In this document: one piece after another, positions 21,089 to 31,410 of the stretch
Layout: each line of letters begins with the position of its first letter
Position numbering within the stretch: position 1 is the stretch's first letter
Assembly (NCBI GenBank): GCA_004020875.1
Contig: SAPZ01000002.1
Coordinates: 1-64,000 of the forward strand
Direction: 5' to 3'
Length of the DNA: 64,000 nucleotides
From: Mesorhizobium sp.
GTDB taxonomy: Bacteria > Pseudomonadota > Alphaproteobacteria > Rhizobiales > Rhizobiaceae
Notes under the pieces: model-generated
What the model was told of the DNA's origin: nothing
The model's input: only the letters and a program-made list of their open reading frames with translations
Databases searched by the model: none
Program-made: the position numbers and the translations under genes

Positions 21089-22522
21089 TCAAGTCGGTTC
21101 AATGTTTGTGGCTTCGGCCGGAAATTTGCCGAGCAATGCCTCGACCAGCTTTGAAAACCCAATGCCCTTCGACGATTTGACCATCACCACGTCGCCGGGC
21201 TTCAGCGAGGAGATCACGATCGGCTTCAGTTCCTCGACGCCTGCCCGGTACTCGGTCTGGACATCGGCAGGCAAAACCTCGGCCAGCGCCTGCATTTCCG
21301 GCCCGCCGAGAAAGACATTGCGCGTGCCGGTGCCGACGATCAGTTCGGCCAGTGCCGCATGAAGCTTCGCCGAATGGCTGCCAAGCTCCAGCATATCTCC
21401 CAGCACCGCGACGCGCCGGCCCTCGCCCGATACCGGCGTGGCATTGAGCAGCGCCATAGCCGCCGCCATCGATGCGGGGTTTGCGTTGTAGCTCTCGTCG
21501 ATCAGCGTGATCGGCCCGTTTGGATGGTGGAGGACATGGCGCCGGCCACGCCCGCGCTCGGCCGACAGGTCGGCAAGCGCCGCCGCAACCTTGTCGAGGT
21601 CGGCGCCGACCAGTTGCGCGGCGCCGAGCACCGCCAGAACGTTCTGCACGATATGGCGGCCGGGCGCCCCGACACGGGCCGACAGGTCCCTCTTGCCGAC
21701 CTTGACAGCAATGTCGGAATGGTCGGCATGAAGCTCGCAGGCGACAAGGCGGAAGGCCGAGCGGGCATTTTCGCCGAAGCCGAAGACATGCTCGACGCCG
21801 GCCTCTTTCGCCATTTTCCCGAGCAGCTTCCAGCGTGGGTCGTCGCGGTTGAGCAGCGCGGCGCCGCCGGGCTCGATCCCTTCGAAAATCTCGGCCTTGG
21901 CCATGGCGATCTCGTCGAGATTCTTGAAGAAGCCGAGATGGGCAGCAGCAATCATCGTCACGATAGCGACATGCGGCCTGACCATCTTGACCAGCGGTCT
22001 GATCTCGCCCGGATGGTTCATGCCGATTTCGAAGACCGCGTAGTCGCAGTCCTGCGGCATGCGCGCGAGTGTCAGCGGCACACCCCAATGATTGTTGAAC
22101 GACTGCGCCGAGGCGTGCACCTTGCCGACCGCCGACAACACATGGCGCAGCGCTTCCTTGGTGGTCGTCTTGCCGGCCGAGCCGGTGATCGCGATGATCT
22201 TGGCCTTCGAGCGCGCGCGTGCAGCAACGCCGAGCTTCTCCAGGGCCGCAAGCACATCCTGCACGACGATCATCGGCGCCGTCAGCCGGCCGAGTGACGG
22301 CAGCTTGCCCTCGGCGACCACCAGCACGGCCGCACCTGCTTTCACGGCGGCGGTCGCGAAATCGTGGCCGTCCATCGCCTCACCCTTGATGGCGAAGAAG
22401 GCGTTTCCCGGTTCCAGGCTGCGGCTGTCAATCGAAATACCGGTGATGCCTTGCGGCAGCGAGCCGATGGGCCTGCCGCCCATGGCTTCGACCAGCGCTT
22501 CCGACGTCCAGAGCAGGCTCAT
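21089..22522 (-). CDS. murF: UDP-MurNAc-tripeptide:D-Ala-D-Ala ligase MurF
   Basis: MurF adds the D-Ala-D-Ala made by Ddl, completing the pentapeptide. The 477-residue Mur ligase has an N-terminal [16 protein letters not shown] domain, the P-loop [12 protein letters not shown], the GMNHPGEI loop and the [11 protein letters not shown] motif before the C-terminal domain. ATG 22522 overlaps the murE TGA by four bases. The order murE-murF-mraY is standard. Confidence 0.97.
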   Translation of the reverse strand: MSLLWTSEALVEAMGGRPIGSLPQGITGISIDSRSLEPGNAFFAIKGEAMDGHDFATAAVKAGAAVLVVAEGKLPSLGRLTAPMIVVQDVLAALEKLGVAARARSKAKIIAITGSAGKTTTKEALRHVLSAVGKVHASAQSFNNHWGVPLTLARMPQDCDYAVFEIGMNHPGEIRPLVKMVRPHVAIVTMIAAAHLGFFKNLDEIAMAKAEIFEGIEPGGAALLNRDDPRWKLLGKMAKEAGVEHVFGFGENARSAFRLVACELHADHSDIAVKVGKRDLSARVGAPGRHIVQNVLAVLGAAQLVGADLDKVAAALADLSAERGRGRRHVLHHPNGPITLIDESYNANPASMAAAMALLNATPVSGEGRRVAVLGDMLELGSHSAKLHAALAELIVGTGTRNVFLGGPEMQALAEVLPADVQTEYRAGVEELKPIVISSLKPGDVVMVKSSKGIGFSKLVEALLGKFPAEATNIEPT

Positions 22523-23973
22523 GCGGCGCGCTCCTTGAGTGCATCGCGCACTTCCTCGTGGTCGGAGAAGTGAAAGGTCTGGGCCCCGATGGTCTGGCCT
22601 TCCTCATGCCCCTTGCCGGCGACGATCAGCGTATCGCCGGCGAGCAGCATCGCGACTGCCTCATGGATCGCCTTGCGGCGGTCGCCGATCTCGATGGCGC
22701 CGGGCGCGGAGGCGAGGATGGCCGCGCGGATGGTCTCGGGCACTTCCGTGCGCGGATTGTCGTCCGTGACGATGACGATATCGGCGAGCCGCGTCGCGAT
22801 CTCGCCCATGATCGGCCTCTTTCCCCGATCGCGATCACCACCGCAGCCGAACACCACGATGACGCGGCCCGTGGTGAAAGGCCTGACCGAGGTCAGCACG
22901 TTTTCCAGCGCGTCGGGCTTGTGCGCGTAGTCGACATAAACGGGAGCACCAGCGGCGGTGGCGCCGACGAGGTCGAGACGTCCCGGCGCGCCTTTCAATT
23001 TCTCCAATGCCGCTAGGGCTTTGCCTGCCGGCGTTCCAGTCGCGATGGCAAGGCCGGCCGACACCAGCGCGTTGGCGATCTGGAAGTCTCCGGCCAAGGG
23101 CAGATCAATCTCGTGCAGCACGCCGTCGGCCTCGACCTCGGCGCGCTGCCGATGGCGCTCATGCTCGACCCGTTTCAGCGTCAGGAAGTCGCCATGGCGG
23201 CCGACGGTCAGGACCTTGAGGCCCGCCGCCTTTGCAGCATCAACCGTCGGTTCCGACCATGGATCGTCGGCAAAGACGATCGCCGCCGCGCCCTTCGGCA
23301 ACAGCGTGTCGAACAGGCGCAACTTGGCGCGGTGATAGTCCTCGATGGTCGGATGATAATCCATGTGATCGCGGCCGAGATTTGTGAAGGCGCCTGCCGC
23401 GAGCTTCACGCCGTCGAGGCGGCGCTGGTCGAGGCCGTGGCTCGAGGCTTCCATCGAGGCGTGGGTCACGCCCGCGTCGGCAAGTTCCTTGAGCAACCGG
23501 TGCAGCGCCACCGGATCTGGCGTCGTCAGTGAGCCATATTCGTTGCGGCCGGGCGCCACCACGCCCGTCGTGCCGATCGAGGCGGCGGCAAATCCCGCCT
23601 GCTCCCAGATCTGGCGGGTGAACGCGGCGACGGATGTCTTGCCGGCAGTGCCGGTGACGGCGACCATGGTCTCAGGCTGGCGGCCGAAGAAGCGTGCGGC
23701 CGCGAGGGCCAGCGCATGGCGCGGATCATCAACAGCAAGAACCGGGATCGACAGGCCGGAAACCGCTGCGCCCTTGCCTGTGACGATTGCAGCGGCACCC
23801 CGGCCGGCGGCCTCGGCGGCATAGGCCGAGCCATCGGCCTTGCTGCCGGCGAGCGCGAAGAAGACCACGCCCGGTCCTACCTGACGGGAATCGGAGGAAA
23901 GTCCGGTAACCTCCAGATCGCGGGAAGCTGTTCCCTCGACAGGGAGGACACCGGCTAGATCTTTTAGATGCAT
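22519..23973 (-). CDS. murE: UDP-MurNAc-L-Ala-D-Glu:meso-diaminopimelate ligase MurE
   Basis: MurE adds the third stem-peptide residue. The 484-residue protein has [16 protein letters not shown] at its N-terminus, the P-loop [11 protein letters not shown], the nucleotide-binding YAHKPDAL and the DDNPR sequence that marks meso-diaminopimelate rather than lysine as substrate. I use ATG 23973, 53 bases after the ftsI stop; the longer frame to 24030 overlaps ftsI without merit. Confidence 0.96.
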   Translation of the reverse strand: MHLKDLAGVLPVEGTASRDLEVTGLSSDSRQVGPGVVFFALAGSKADGSAYAAEAAGRGAAAIVTGKGAAVSGLSIPVLAVDDPRHALALAAARFFGRQPETMVAVTGTAGKTSVAAFTRQIWEQAGFAAASIGTTGVVAPGRNEYGSLTTPDPVALHRLLKELADAGVTHASMEASSHGLDQRRLDGVKLAAGAFTNLGRDHMDYHPTIEDYHRAKLRLFDTLLPKGAAAIVFADDPWSEPTVDAAKAAGLKVLTVGRHGDFLTLKRVEHERHRQRAEVEADGVLHEIDLPLAGDFQIANALVSAGLAIATGTPAGKALAALEKLKGAPGRLDLVGATAAGAPVYVDYAHKPDALENVLTSVRPFTTGRVIVVFGCGGDRDRGKRPIMGEIATRLADIVIVTDDNPRTEVPETIRAAILASAPGAIEIGDRRKAIHEAVAMLLAGDTLIVAGKGHEEGQTIGAQTFHFSDHEEVRDALKERAA

Positions 23974-24026
23974 TGAGTCCCGCTCACCGCAACAAAATAG
24001 CGCGCAGTTGCCGGCGCGCCCCAGAA

Positions 24027-25751
24027 TCACTGATAGGAAACCAGCGTTGCACCATTTTCATGGCTGAAATCTGGCTTCACGCCAAGCATGGCCGCCGACC
24101 GCCTGATGATGTTGCCGGCGATAACTCCCGCATTGGCGGCGGCGACGTCCGTCATGCCGGGCTTTTCCGGATGCGGGGCGTCGGCGATTGTGAACACCAG
24201 AAATTGCGGATCGTCCATCGGGAAGGCGGCGACGAAGGTGTTGAAATTCAACTCTTTGGAGTAACGGCCGTTGATGACCTTTTCGGCCGTTCCGGTCTTG
24301 CCGCCGACCCTATAGCCGGGGACTCTGGCGTTTCTGGCCGAACCCTTCTCTGCGTTGAGCATATAGAGATAGCGCATGCCTTCGACCGTCTTGTCGCTCA
24401 CCACCCTCTTGGCCGCCGCCATGGCGTCCTGCTCGCCGCGGACCAGGAATGTCGGCTCGATCAGATAGCCTTGCATCAGCGCCGCGCAACCGACGGCGGC
24501 CTGCAACGGCGTCGTCGACACGCCGTGGCCGAAGGCAATGGTGAACGAATTGACCTGTTTCCAGACCTTTGGCTCGGTCGGGCGCGCGACCTCCGGCAGT
24601 TCGGTCTGCATCCTGTCAAGAATGCCAAGGCGATGCAGGAATTCGCGGTGTCCCTCGATGCCGACGAGCTCCGCCTCCCTGGCTGAGCCGATGTTGGATG
24701 AATAGAGGAACACCTCTGGCAGCGACAGCACGCGGTTCTTGCCGTGGAAATCGTGAATGGCCTGATGGCCGACCCGGATCGGATGCGACGCGTCGAAGCG
24801 GCTGTTCATCGTCGCCTTGCCGGAATCGAGCGCCATCGCCGAGGTGAAGCTCTTGAAGGTCGAGCCCATCTCATAGAGGCCCGCCGACATGCGGTTCAGC
24901 CGGTCCTTGTCCTGGGCATTGTAGGGGTTGTTCGGATCGAAGTCCGGCACCGAGGCCATCGCCACCACTTCGCCCGTCTTGATGTTCAGCACGACGGCGC
25001 CGGCGCCCACGGCGCGATAACGCTCCAGGCCGGCGGCGATCTCGTCACGCACCACATGCTGGACGCGCAGATCGATCGAAAGCCTGACAGGCTTGAGGTC
25101 CTTGGCGACGGCAAGCCCCGACGCCTGCAGGTCGCTCAGCCCCTGCTCGTCGATATACTTCTCCATGCCGGAGATGCCTTGGTTGTCGATATTGGTCAGG
25201 CCGACGATATAGGACGAGGTCTCGCCGCTCGGATAGAAGCGGCGCTTCTCAGTGCGGAAGCCGAGGCCGGGGACGCCCAGCGCCATGATGTCGGCCTGCT
25301 GCTTCGGCGTCAGTTGGCGCTGCAGCCAGACGAAGCCGGCGCCGCTCTTGAGCTTGCGATAGGTCTGCTCGTAGTCGATCTCCGGCAGCACGGTCGACAA
25401 TTTCTCGATCGCTTCGTCGGCATCGACGATGCGCCGCGGCTCGGCGAACAGCGACGCAGTCTTGATGTCGGTCGCCAGCACTTCGCCGTTGCGGTCGACG
25501 ATATCGGGACGCGATGCGGTAACCCTGCTCTGCGGACCGTCCGACAGGTCCGGATCCTGCAGGCCGAGATAGACAAGCCGGCCGGCAATCGTCGAATAGA
25601 GGGTGAAGAACACAGCCATCGTCATGACGATGCGGGTCCTGGCCTTGCCGCCAGTCGCCTTGCGCGCCGCATCGACGACGATCGAGCCATCCTCGGCGGT
25701 CTTCTTCCGACGCTTCGACAGGTCGCCGATCCTAGGAAGCCTGCTGATCAT
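24027..25751 (-). CDS. ftsI: septal peptidoglycan transpeptidase FtsI (PBP3)
   Basis: FtsI cross-links septal peptidoglycan in the periplasm, paired with FtsW. The 574-residue class B penicillin-binding protein has a basic cytoplasmic tail, one membrane segment (about 42-63), a dimerisation domain, and a transpeptidase domain with the catalytic STFK at S297-K300, SSN at 351-353 and KTG at 485-487. Its ATG overlaps the ftsL stop by four bases. Confidence 0.97.
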   Translation of the reverse strand: MISRLPRIGDLSKRRKKTAEDGSIVVDAARKATGGKARTRIVMTMAVFFTLYSTIAGRLVYLGLQDPDLSDGPQSRVTASRPDIVDRNGEVLATDIKTASLFAEPRRIVDADEAIEKLSTVLPEIDYEQTYRKLKSGAGFVWLQRQLTPKQQADIMALGVPGLGFRTEKRRFYPSGETSSYIVGLTNIDNQGISGMEKYIDEQGLSDLQASGLAVAKDLKPVRLSIDLRVQHVVRDEIAAGLERYRAVGAGAVVLNIKTGEVVAMASVPDFDPNNPYNAQDKDRLNRMSAGLYEMGSTFKSFTSAMALDSGKATMNSRFDASHPIRVGHQAIHDFHGKNRVLSLPEVFLYSSNIGSAREAELVGIEGHREFLHRLGILDRMQTELPEVARPTEPKVWKQVNSFTIAFGHGVSTTPLQAAVGCAALMQGYLIEPTFLVRGEQDAMAAAKRVVSDKTVEGMRYLYMLNAEKGSARNARVPGYRVGGKTGTAEKVINGRYSKELNFNTFVAAFPMDDPQFLVFTIADAPHPEKPGMTDVAAANAGVIAGNIIRRSAAMLGVKPDFSHENGATLVSYQ

Positions 25752-26143
25752 TGCACCGTGCTCCCCGTGACGACCGGATCCTTATCGTCCGCAGGTCCAT
25801 TGCCGGAATTGTCGGCCATGCCGCCCAGCCGCTGCGAGGAGAGATCCTCGATGGTCACCGGCTTCACGGGGATGTCGTCAAGGCCGCCGATCTGGCGGGC
25901 GCCGACCGGTTCGAGCCCGAGTTGGCTCTTGTAGACGTCAGCAAGCTTCTGCAGCCGCGATGGCTGGGTAAGCAGGCTCCAATCCGCCTTGAGGAGATCG
26001 ATCGTGTCTTCCTCGTAGCGGATCTGCGCCTGGATCTTCTGCACGGCCGCCAGTTGCTCCTCGGCCTCGCGCTTGGTCTTGTAGGTCAGGGCCGCGGCCG
26101 AGACCATGACGGCGATCAGGACTATGTCGCTGGTACGAAACAC
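25748..26143 (-). CDS. ftsL: FtsL-like divisome protein
   Basis: FtsL-type proteins are small bitopic membrane proteins that bind FtsQ and FtsB and help activate FtsWI. This 131-residue product has a hydrophobic segment at about 6-22 followed by a heptad-like helix (about 25-60) and a variable Pro/Asp-rich tail, the expected architecture. Sequence identity in this family is low, so the call rests on position between rsmH and ftsI and on topology. The start is GTG 26143 with AGAGAGGTGAG upstream, 4 bases after the rsmH stop. Upstream in-frame codons overlap rsmH. Confidence 0.85.
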   Translation of the reverse strand: MFRTSDIVLIAVMVSAAALTYKTKREAEEQLAAVQKIQAQIRYEEDTIDLLKADWSLLTQPSRLQKLADVYKSQLGLEPVGARQIGGLDDIPVKPVTIEDLSSQRLGGMADNSGNGPADDKDPVVTGSTVQ

Positions 26144-26147
26144 GTGC

Positions 26148-27164
26148 TCACCTCTCTCCCGGCCGTTCGACCGCGGGAAGCTTTGGAAGGCCGAAAATCG
26201 AAAAATCACCTGCGCGCGCCGGCGCTTCGGTCCGCGTCGCAGCGCGCAGCCTGGCGGAGCGCGCTCGCGGGTTGGCTGCAATCTCGGCCTGCCCCGGCGT
26301 CACGCCGCCGCCGGCCTTGCGGAAGGTCGCGGCGCGCTGGGGCGCGTCTGGCATGTGTCGCGAGCCGCTGGCGGCTTCGGAACGGTCGGCGATGAAGCGC
26401 TTGACGATGCGGTCTTCCAGGGAGTGGAAGGTCACAACGGCAAGCCGACCACCGGGCTTCAGCACCCGCTCGGCTGCGAACAGCGCCCTTGCAAGCTCGC
26501 CAAGCTCGTCATTGACGAAAATGCGCAACGCCTGGAAGACACGCGTGGCCGGATGGATCTTGTCCTTGGGTCCGCGTCCGATATGTGTTTCGATGGCGTC
26601 GGCGAGATCGAGCGTGCGCTCGAAAGGTCTCTTCTCGCGCCGGCTTTCGATCATGCGCGCTATGCGGCCGGCATGGCGCTCCTCGCCGAGAAAGCCGAAG
26701 ATGCGGGCAAGGTCACCGGCCTTGAACGTGTTGACGACGTCGGCGGCAGAAAGCCCCGACTGCGCCATGCGCATGTCGAGCGGCCCATCGGCGCGAAAAG
26801 AAAAGCCGCGCTCCGCCTGGTCGAGTTGCATGGAGGAAACGCCGATGTCGAGCACCACGCCGTCGGCGCCTTCGACATGCTCGTCCAGCGTCGAGAATGG
26901 CGCCTGGACAAGCCTCAGCCGGCCGCCGGCCTGTTCTTCGAGCGCCCTGCCCGCCGCGATTGCGTCCGGGTCGCGGTCGATGGCAACGACGGAAGCGCCA
27001 CGACCGAGGATCGCGCTGGTGTAGCCGCCGGCGCCGAACGTCCCGTCGACGATCGTCTCGCCAGCGTTCGGCGCAAGCGCGTCGAGCACCTCGGCAAGGA
27101 GGACCGGAATGTGGCGGGCCGGTCCGCCAACGGCGTGAGGATCATCGCCGTGGCCAGCCATCAT
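26148..27164 (-). CDS. rsmH: 16S rRNA m4C1402 methyltransferase RsmH
   Basis: RsmH (MraW) methylates N4 of C1402 in 16S rRNA using S-adenosylmethionine. The 338-residue protein has the SAM-binding [15 protein letters not shown] near the N-terminus, [18 protein letters not shown], and the C-terminal [14 protein letters not shown] motif. Tandem ATGs at 27164/27161 overlap the mraZ stop. The open frame continues far upstream, but that part is antisense-like sequence within mraZ and its leader. Confidence 0.97.
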   Translation of the reverse strand: MMAGHGDDPHAVGGPARHIPVLLAEVLDALAPNAGETIVDGTFGAGGYTSAILGRGASVVAIDRDPDAIAAGRALEEQAGGRLRLVQAPFSTLDEHVEGADGVVLDIGVSSMQLDQAERGFSFRADGPLDMRMAQSGLSAADVVNTFKAGDLARIFGFLGEERHAGRIARMIESRREKRPFERTLDLADAIETHIGRGPKDKIHPATRVFQALRIFVNDELGELARALFAAERVLKPGGRLAVVTFHSLEDRIVKRFIADRSEAASGSRHMPDAPQRAATFRKAGGGVTPGQAEIAANPRARSARLRAATRTEAPARAGDFSIFGLPKLPAVERPGER

Positions 27165-27619
27165 TCCGATCGCTCCCCGGGCTTCGTCCCCTGCCGAAGC
27201 TGCAAAAGCCTGGCGCGCGCCTGTGCCCCATAGGCGGAAAGCCGTCCCGGCTCCCAGATCTGAAAGAAGTTGCCGCGACCGACAAAGGCCACCTCGTTCG
27301 AGATGCCCGTATGCTCGCGGATGAAGTCGGTCATGGTGATGCGGCCGTCCTGGTCGAGCCTCAGGAACGTCCCGTCGCCATGGCAGAAGAACGACATGTC
27401 GTCCGCCGTCTGCAGAAAGGGATCCTCCAGCGCGATCCGCTGCTCGTAGCGGTCGAGCAGGTCGAGCCCGCCGACATCCATAGCCGGCAGGTCCAGGCAG
27501 CGCAGCGCGTAAAGCTCCGAATAGCCGCGTTTCTGGACCACCGCGCGGAAATGCGCCGGAACGGAGACCCGCCCCTTCGCATCGATCCTGTTCACCGCAT
27601 TTGACAGAAATCGGTCCAA
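27161..27619 (-). CDS. mraZ: transcriptional regulator MraZ
   Basis: MraZ is an AbrB-fold DNA-binding protein that controls the dcw operon it heads. The 152-residue protein contains two swapped-hairpin repeats, each with the conserved DxxxR: D13-R17 (DAKGR) and D89-R93 (DQDGR). The start is TTG at 27619, chosen because the encoded [17 protein letters not shown] matches relatives. In E. coli MraZ represses its own promoter by binding spaced TGGG boxes; a matching four-box array lies about 180 bases upstream here. Confidence 0.93.
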   Translation of the reverse strand: MDRFLSNAVNRIDAKGRVSVPAHFRAVVQKRGYSELYALRCLDLPAMDVGGLDLLDRYEQRIALEDPFLQTADDMSFFCHGDGTFLRLDQDGRITMTDFIREHTGISNEVAFVGRGNFFQIWEPGRLSAYGAQARARLLQLRQGTKPGERSE

Positions 27620-27797
27620 TGAACGCTACAGCCGCTTCCGCCGCCGCACCCCTTCCCATGTTGTTCTCCGCGCCCTCGCCGCACTCGCGGCAAATCGCTT
27701 CATTCACCGGGGTGAAAACCGGCAAACGCACAGCCGCCGCGGCTGCCCGATAGGCGTACGCTTCACCCTGACGCGGAACGAAAGCTTGATGATGTAA

Positions 27798-27832
27798 ATG
27801 GGATATCATGGGGTACTATGGGCGTCAACGGG
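27798..27832 (+). promoter_or_regulatory. probable MraZ operator: four TGGG-type boxes at 10-base spacing
   Basis: ATGGG begins at 27798, 27808 and 27818, and a variant ACGGG at 27828, giving GGG triplets at an exact 10-base period on the plus strand. Direct repeats of TGGGN separated by 5 bases are the known MraZ binding site in E. coli. The array reads on the strand opposite to mraZ transcription and covers the candidate promoter. The repeat is plainly visible; MraZ binding is inferred. Confidence 0.75.
27800..27828 (-). promoter_or_regulatory. candidate promoter of the mra/dcw transcript
   Basis: On the minus strand TTGACG (27823-27828) lies 17 bases from TATCCC (27800-27805). The -35 is good and the -10 only fair. 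Transcription would begin near 27793, leaving a leader of about 175 bases before mraZ in which I see no other structure. The promoter is fully overlapped by the MraZ-type boxes, as expected for autorepression. The remaining 27833-28020 shows only a small hairpin and the ribosome site of the next gene. Confidence 0.45.
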
Positions 27833-28020
27833 AACAGGCATCACAAACATGCGGACCACAACCGGAAAGCGCAGGCTGAAGGCACGTCTCGTCTTTATCC
27901 TCCATTAAGCCTAACGAAGCGTTTAGAGCCCTCTGGCCCAAAAGGACGCTGCTTGCCGGGAACAGCCGGCACGCATAGCGTCACGGGCAATTGCTTATTC
28001 AGCCGGAGGGATGAAGCCTG

Positions 28021-29136
28021 ATGTCCGAAACAGCGAAGTCCCGCGCCGCGGCGCTTGCCCATTTGCGCAGCCGCGATTTCGCCAAGGGGGATCCGATCCC
28101 TCTGCCGCTGACCATGGCATCGATCTTCCACGCGCCGGGCGACGCGACGGGCTTCGATCAATATGGCCGCTTCAGCAACCCGACCTGGCATGCGGTCGAG
28201 CACGCGCTTGGCCATCTGGAAGATGCGCAATGCATCATCTTTCCATCGGGCATGGCGGCGATTTCCGCAGCTCTCTTCGCGCTCGTCAAATCGGGCGACC
28301 GTATCCTCTTGCCGTCGGACGGCTATCACACGACGCGTGCGCTGGCCGAGCGTTTCCTGAAACCGCTCGGCATCGCCTACGAGGTGCGGCCGACGGCAAG
28401 CATGCTCGACGGCGGTTTCGCCGGCTACCGGGCGGTTTTTGTCGAAAGTCCGTCGAACCCGCGGCTGGACATCTGCGACATCACCGCCGTAGCCAAGGCC
28501 GTCCATGGGCAAGGAGGTATCTTGATTGTCGACAACACGACGATGACTCCCTTCGGCCAGCGCCCGCTTGATTTAGGCGCAGACATCGTGGTCTCGGCCG
28601 ATACCAAAGCCATCAACGGCCATTCCGACGTTCTTTTCGGCCATGTCGCCAGCCGAGATCCCGACATAATCGCCAGGGTGAAGGATTGGCGCGAGACGGC
28701 CGGCGGCATCCCCGGCCCGTTCGAGGCATGGCTGGTCCACCGCGGCCTCGAGACGTTGGAAGTGCGGTTCGACCGCATGTGCTCGTCGGCCGAAACGATC
28801 GCGCGGCGCCTGAAAGACCATCGTGCGGTCAGCGGCCTGCGCTTTCCCGGGCTTGAAGGCGATGTCTCGCACAATCTGGCGCGCGCCCAGATGGAACGCT
28901 TCGGCTTCCTGATTTCCTTCGAGCTTGCCTCGGAAGAAGAGGCAGAGGCATTCATCGACAACTGCACGCTGATTGAATCGGCAACGTCCTTCGGAGGAGT
29001 GCATACATCGGCCGAGCGACGCTCGAAACGCGGCGACGCCGTGCCGCCGGGCTTCGTTCGCCTGGCGATCGGCTGCGAACCGGTCGAGGAACTTTGGAAG
29101 GCAATCGAGACGTCGCTGGACAAGGTCGCTGGTTGA
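28021..29136 (+). CDS. Cys/Met-metabolism PLP enzyme (cystathionine lyase/synthase family)
   Basis: This 371-residue protein belongs to the transsulfuration family of fold-type I PLP enzymes. It has YGRFSNPT (residues 48-55), the phosphate-binding SGMAA (76-80), VESPSNPRLDICD, D171 that pairs with the pyridine nitrogen, and the PLP lysine K196 in SADTKAINGHSDV. Family members include cystathionine beta-lyase, gamma-synthase and gamma-lyase, and sequence alone does not separate them here. It has its own promoter region divergent from mraZ and an upstream CGGAGGG ribosome site. No SAM riboswitch was recognised upstream. Confidence 0.85.
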   Translation: MSETAKSRAAALAHLRSRDFAKGDPIPLPLTMASIFHAPGDATGFDQYGRFSNPTWHAVEHALGHLEDAQCIIFPSGMAAISAALFALVKSGDRILLPSDGYHTTRALAERFLKPLGIAYEVRPTASMLDGGFAGYRAVFVESPSNPRLDICDITAVAKAVHGQGGILIVDNTTMTPFGQRPLDLGADIVVSADTKAINGHSDVLFGHVASRDPDIIARVKDWRETAGGIPGPFEAWLVHRGLETLEVRFDRMCSSAETIARRLKDHRAVSGLRFPGLEGDVSHNLARAQMERFGFLISFELASEEEAEAFIDNCTLIESATSFGGVHTSAERRSKRGDAVPPGFVRLAIGCEPVEELWKAIETSLDKVAG

Positions 29137-29235
29137 GCAATCCTCCGCCCACGCCAGATGCCTCTCACCTTGAATCAGAGGACCCGCCTGTCAGCGTAAC
29201 CTCCTGATCCCGTTCAGCTATTGTGACGAGAAAAA

Positions 29236-29631
29236 TGCCAGCTGGCCTGTAAGCCGGGTTCTGTATGGCCCTCACCTTGCGGCGAGAACGTGGCGGCCAT
29301 TCATCTTGGGCGCATGTTGCCACGCGCCTCACGCAACCTACCCGGACGGTGGGCCGGAAACAGCCCTCGAAGGTTTCCCCTCGCACCGCCCCTATTCGGT
29401 TTTGCTCCCGGTGGGGTTTGCCGTGCCGCTCCTGTTGCCAGTCGCGCGGTGGGCTCTTACCCCACCCTTTCACCCTTGCCGCGGCAATGCCGCGGCGGTT
29501 TGCTTTCTGTGGCACTTTCCCTGGGGTCGCCCCCGCCGGCCGTTAGCCGGCACCGTGTCTCCATGGAGCCCGGACTTTCCTCACCCGCAACCTTTCGGTT
29601 CTCGCGAGCGCGACCGCCCGGCCAGCTGGCA
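29236..29631 (-). ncRNA. rnpB: RNase P RNA, type A
   Basis: On the minus strand the roughly 395-base RNA starts and ends with the self-complementary GCCAGCTGGC (29621-29630 and 29237-29246) that forms helix P1. It contains GAGGAAAGTCCGGGCTCC near the 5' end, the CAGGGAAAGTGCCACAGAAA region, and the 3' AGAACCCGGCTTACAGGCC, all hallmarks of bacterial RNase P RNA. The RNA is the catalytic part of the enzyme that trims tRNA 5' ends. Confidence 0.95.
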
Positions 29632-29635
29632 AGCG

Positions 29636-29641
29636 CGTATA
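29636..29641 (-). promoter_or_regulatory. probable -10 element of rnpB
   Basis: TATACG on the minus strand lies 6-8 bases before the predicted 5' end of rnpB, so it is well placed as the -10 box. A weak TTGCGT at 29661-29666 could be the -35, though the 19-base spacer is long. Confidence 0.45.
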
Positions 29642-29759
29642 AAGGGAATCCCGCCTGAAAACGCAAACGAAAAAGCGCATAGTGCCAAATGCGCGGCGGT
29701 TTGGAGCAACGAACTGCACAAAGCGCGCGCGTTGCCCAAATCCACCGCGATGAGTGAGC

Positions 29760-30458
29760 TCAGGCCGGCGAGCCCAGCGCCACCATCTGCACCTTGACCT
29801 TGCTGCAATAGGCGGCCGAAACAGGATTCATCCGCGTCGCGCCATGACCCGCATTGTATTTGAGGATCGTGCCGCAGGTGGTGCCGCCGCCGAGGTCCCG
29901 CGCCATGGCGAGGTACTTCATGCCGTATTTTATGTTGGTGTCGGGATCGAACAATCCTTTGGCCGAACCGGCATAACCCATCATGCGGGCCGTCGCCGGC
30001 TTGATCTGCATCAGGCCGATCTCGCCGGCGCCGCCGACCATGTTCGGCCGATAATTGCTCTCGATCTTGATGACGGCCTTGGCCAGGGACACCGGCACGC
30101 CATAGCTGGCGGCATAGCCGGCAATGATCGCCGAATACTGGCCGTCGCCGGCTGCAGGGGTTACCTCAGCGATCTTGGTAGGCTGGATCGAGGCCGTTGT
30201 GGTGAGATCGACAGCCTTCCTGCCGCGCGTGGCGCGTTTGGCCGTCGATTTTGTCACCCGGGCTGCGGCGGCCTTCTGGACCCTTGCCGGAGCAGCCCGG
30301 GCGGGTTTTGCTGTTTTGGCGCTGGAGACTGCTTTTGGCGCGACGGCTGCGAAGCCATTGTCCGCCCTGGGGCTCAGCGGGGCACTGTCGGCCTGGTTGA
30401 AGGCAAAACTTATCACTCCGGCAGCAACAGCTGCCGCCACAACGGTCAATCTTTGCAT
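29760..30458 (-). CDS. SLT-type lytic transglycosylase
   Basis: The 232-residue protein begins with a signal peptide (about 1-25), followed by an Ala/Lys/Arg-rich linker (about 26-95) and a lysozyme-like SLT domain (about 105-225). The catalytic glutamate is E133 in KIESNY, followed by GEIGLMQI (145-152) and a late LKYNAGHG motif. Such enzymes cleave glycan strands with formation of 1,6-anhydro-MurNAc in the periplasm. The basic linker may bind the wall or DNA. I start it at ATG 30458; 17 upstream codons would spoil the signal peptide. Confidence 0.9.
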   Translation of the reverse strand: MQRLTVVAAAVAAGVISFAFNQADSAPLSPRADNGFAAVAPKAVSSAKTAKPARAAPARVQKAAAARVTKSTAKRATRGRKAVDLTTTASIQPTKIAEVTPAAGDGQYSAIIAGYAASYGVPVSLAKAVIKIESNYRPNMVGGAGEIGLMQIKPATARMMGYAGSAKGLFDPDTNIKYGMKYLAMARDLGGGTTCGTILKYNAGHGATRMNPVSAAYCSKVKVQMVALGSPA

Positions 30459-30642
30459 GTAGTCCTGTTCTGTTAGAACCGCGCGAAGAACTTCACACGG
30501 CTGCGCCAATTCAACATCGGATCATCCAGGGGATAGACACCCGACGACTTGCGGGAGAGGCATTTGGCGGCGGAATTGGCGGCAATGAAGGCGGCGCAAT
30601 TCAATTTGAGTGACAGATTGTAATTTAAGGATCCCGGCGCGA

Positions 30643-31410
30643 TTATTTGACGGGAGCTTCCTGTACGGAAGCCAGGAGCCTCTGCAGTGTGTAGATCGTC
30701 GAACTGTCCGCCACGCCGTCAACCAGCCGTCGGCGAAAATGCCGCTGGAAGGCCGCCACGACGATTTCCGTCTGCCGATCATAGACGCCCGATATCTCGA
30801 CACCATAGCCATAGAGCGCCAGCATCGATTGCAGCGCCTCGACATCGGGGCCGGCATCGCCGGCCTTCAGCGCAGCGCCCGCCTTTATAGGCGCCGCGGG
30901 CACGAGGTGACCGACACCGGCTGCGAACAGCGCCTTCCAGGGGAATTTCTCGCCCGGATCGACCTTGCGGCCCGGCGCCACGTCCGAATGGGCGAGCACC
31001 CTTGGCGCGGGAATGGAATGGCGCCCCGCAATACCCGCGCACAACTCGATCACGGCGCCGATCTGCCGTCGCGGGAAGGCCCTGTAGCCCAGCGTGTGCC
31101 CGGGATTGACGATCTCTATGCCGACCGAGCAGGAGTTGATGTCGGTTCGCCCGAGCCAGGAACTCTTGCCGGCATGCCAGGCGCGATCGCTCTCGCGCAC
31201 CATTTGCACGACACGGCCATCCTCATGAACAAGGTAGTGCGATGACACCTCGCTTGACGGATCGCACAGCCACGCCTCGGCGCCGGCGCCGCTCGCCATG
31301 CCGGTATAGTGCAGCACGATCATGTCGGGTCGAAGCGTGTCGCGGCGCGGGCCGAAATTGGGCGAGACCCGGACCTCGGCGCCCGGCTGGTCGGGCAGAA
31401 AACCGCTCAT
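30643..31410 (-). CDS. N-acetylmuramoyl-L-alanine amidase (AmiD/AmpD family)
   Basis: The 255-residue protein has an Amidase_2 domain (about 20-165) with zinc ligands H34 (IVLHYTG), H141 (VLAHSD) and D151 (KVDPG), plus E99 (GIEIVNPG), followed by a PG_binding_1 domain (about 180-250, DAGPDVEALQSMLALYGY). It cleaves the bond between MurNAc and the stem peptide. No clear signal peptide is present, so it may act on cytoplasmic anhydro-muropeptides like AmpD, although the wall-binding domain is more usual in AmiD. Its start overlaps the TerB-DnaJ gene by four bases. Confidence 0.9.
   Translation of the reverse strand: MSGFLPDQPGAEVRVSPNFGPRRDTLRPDMIVLHYTGMASGAGAEAWLCDPSSEVSSHYLVHEDGRVVQMVRESDRAWHAGKSSWLGRTDINSCSVGIEIVNPGHTLGYRAFPRRQIGAVIELCAGIAGRHSIPAPRVLAHSDVAPGRKVDPGEKFPWKALFAAGVGHLVPAAPIKAGAALKAGDAGPDVEALQSMLALYGYGVEISGVYDRQTEIVVAAFQRHFRRRLVDGVADSSTIYTLQRLLASVQEAPVK

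Noticed and set aside
27833..28020. SAM-II or other riboswitch before the transsulfuration-family gene
   Set aside because: No conserved riboswitch core could be recognised; only a small hairpin is present. A covariance-model search would settle it.
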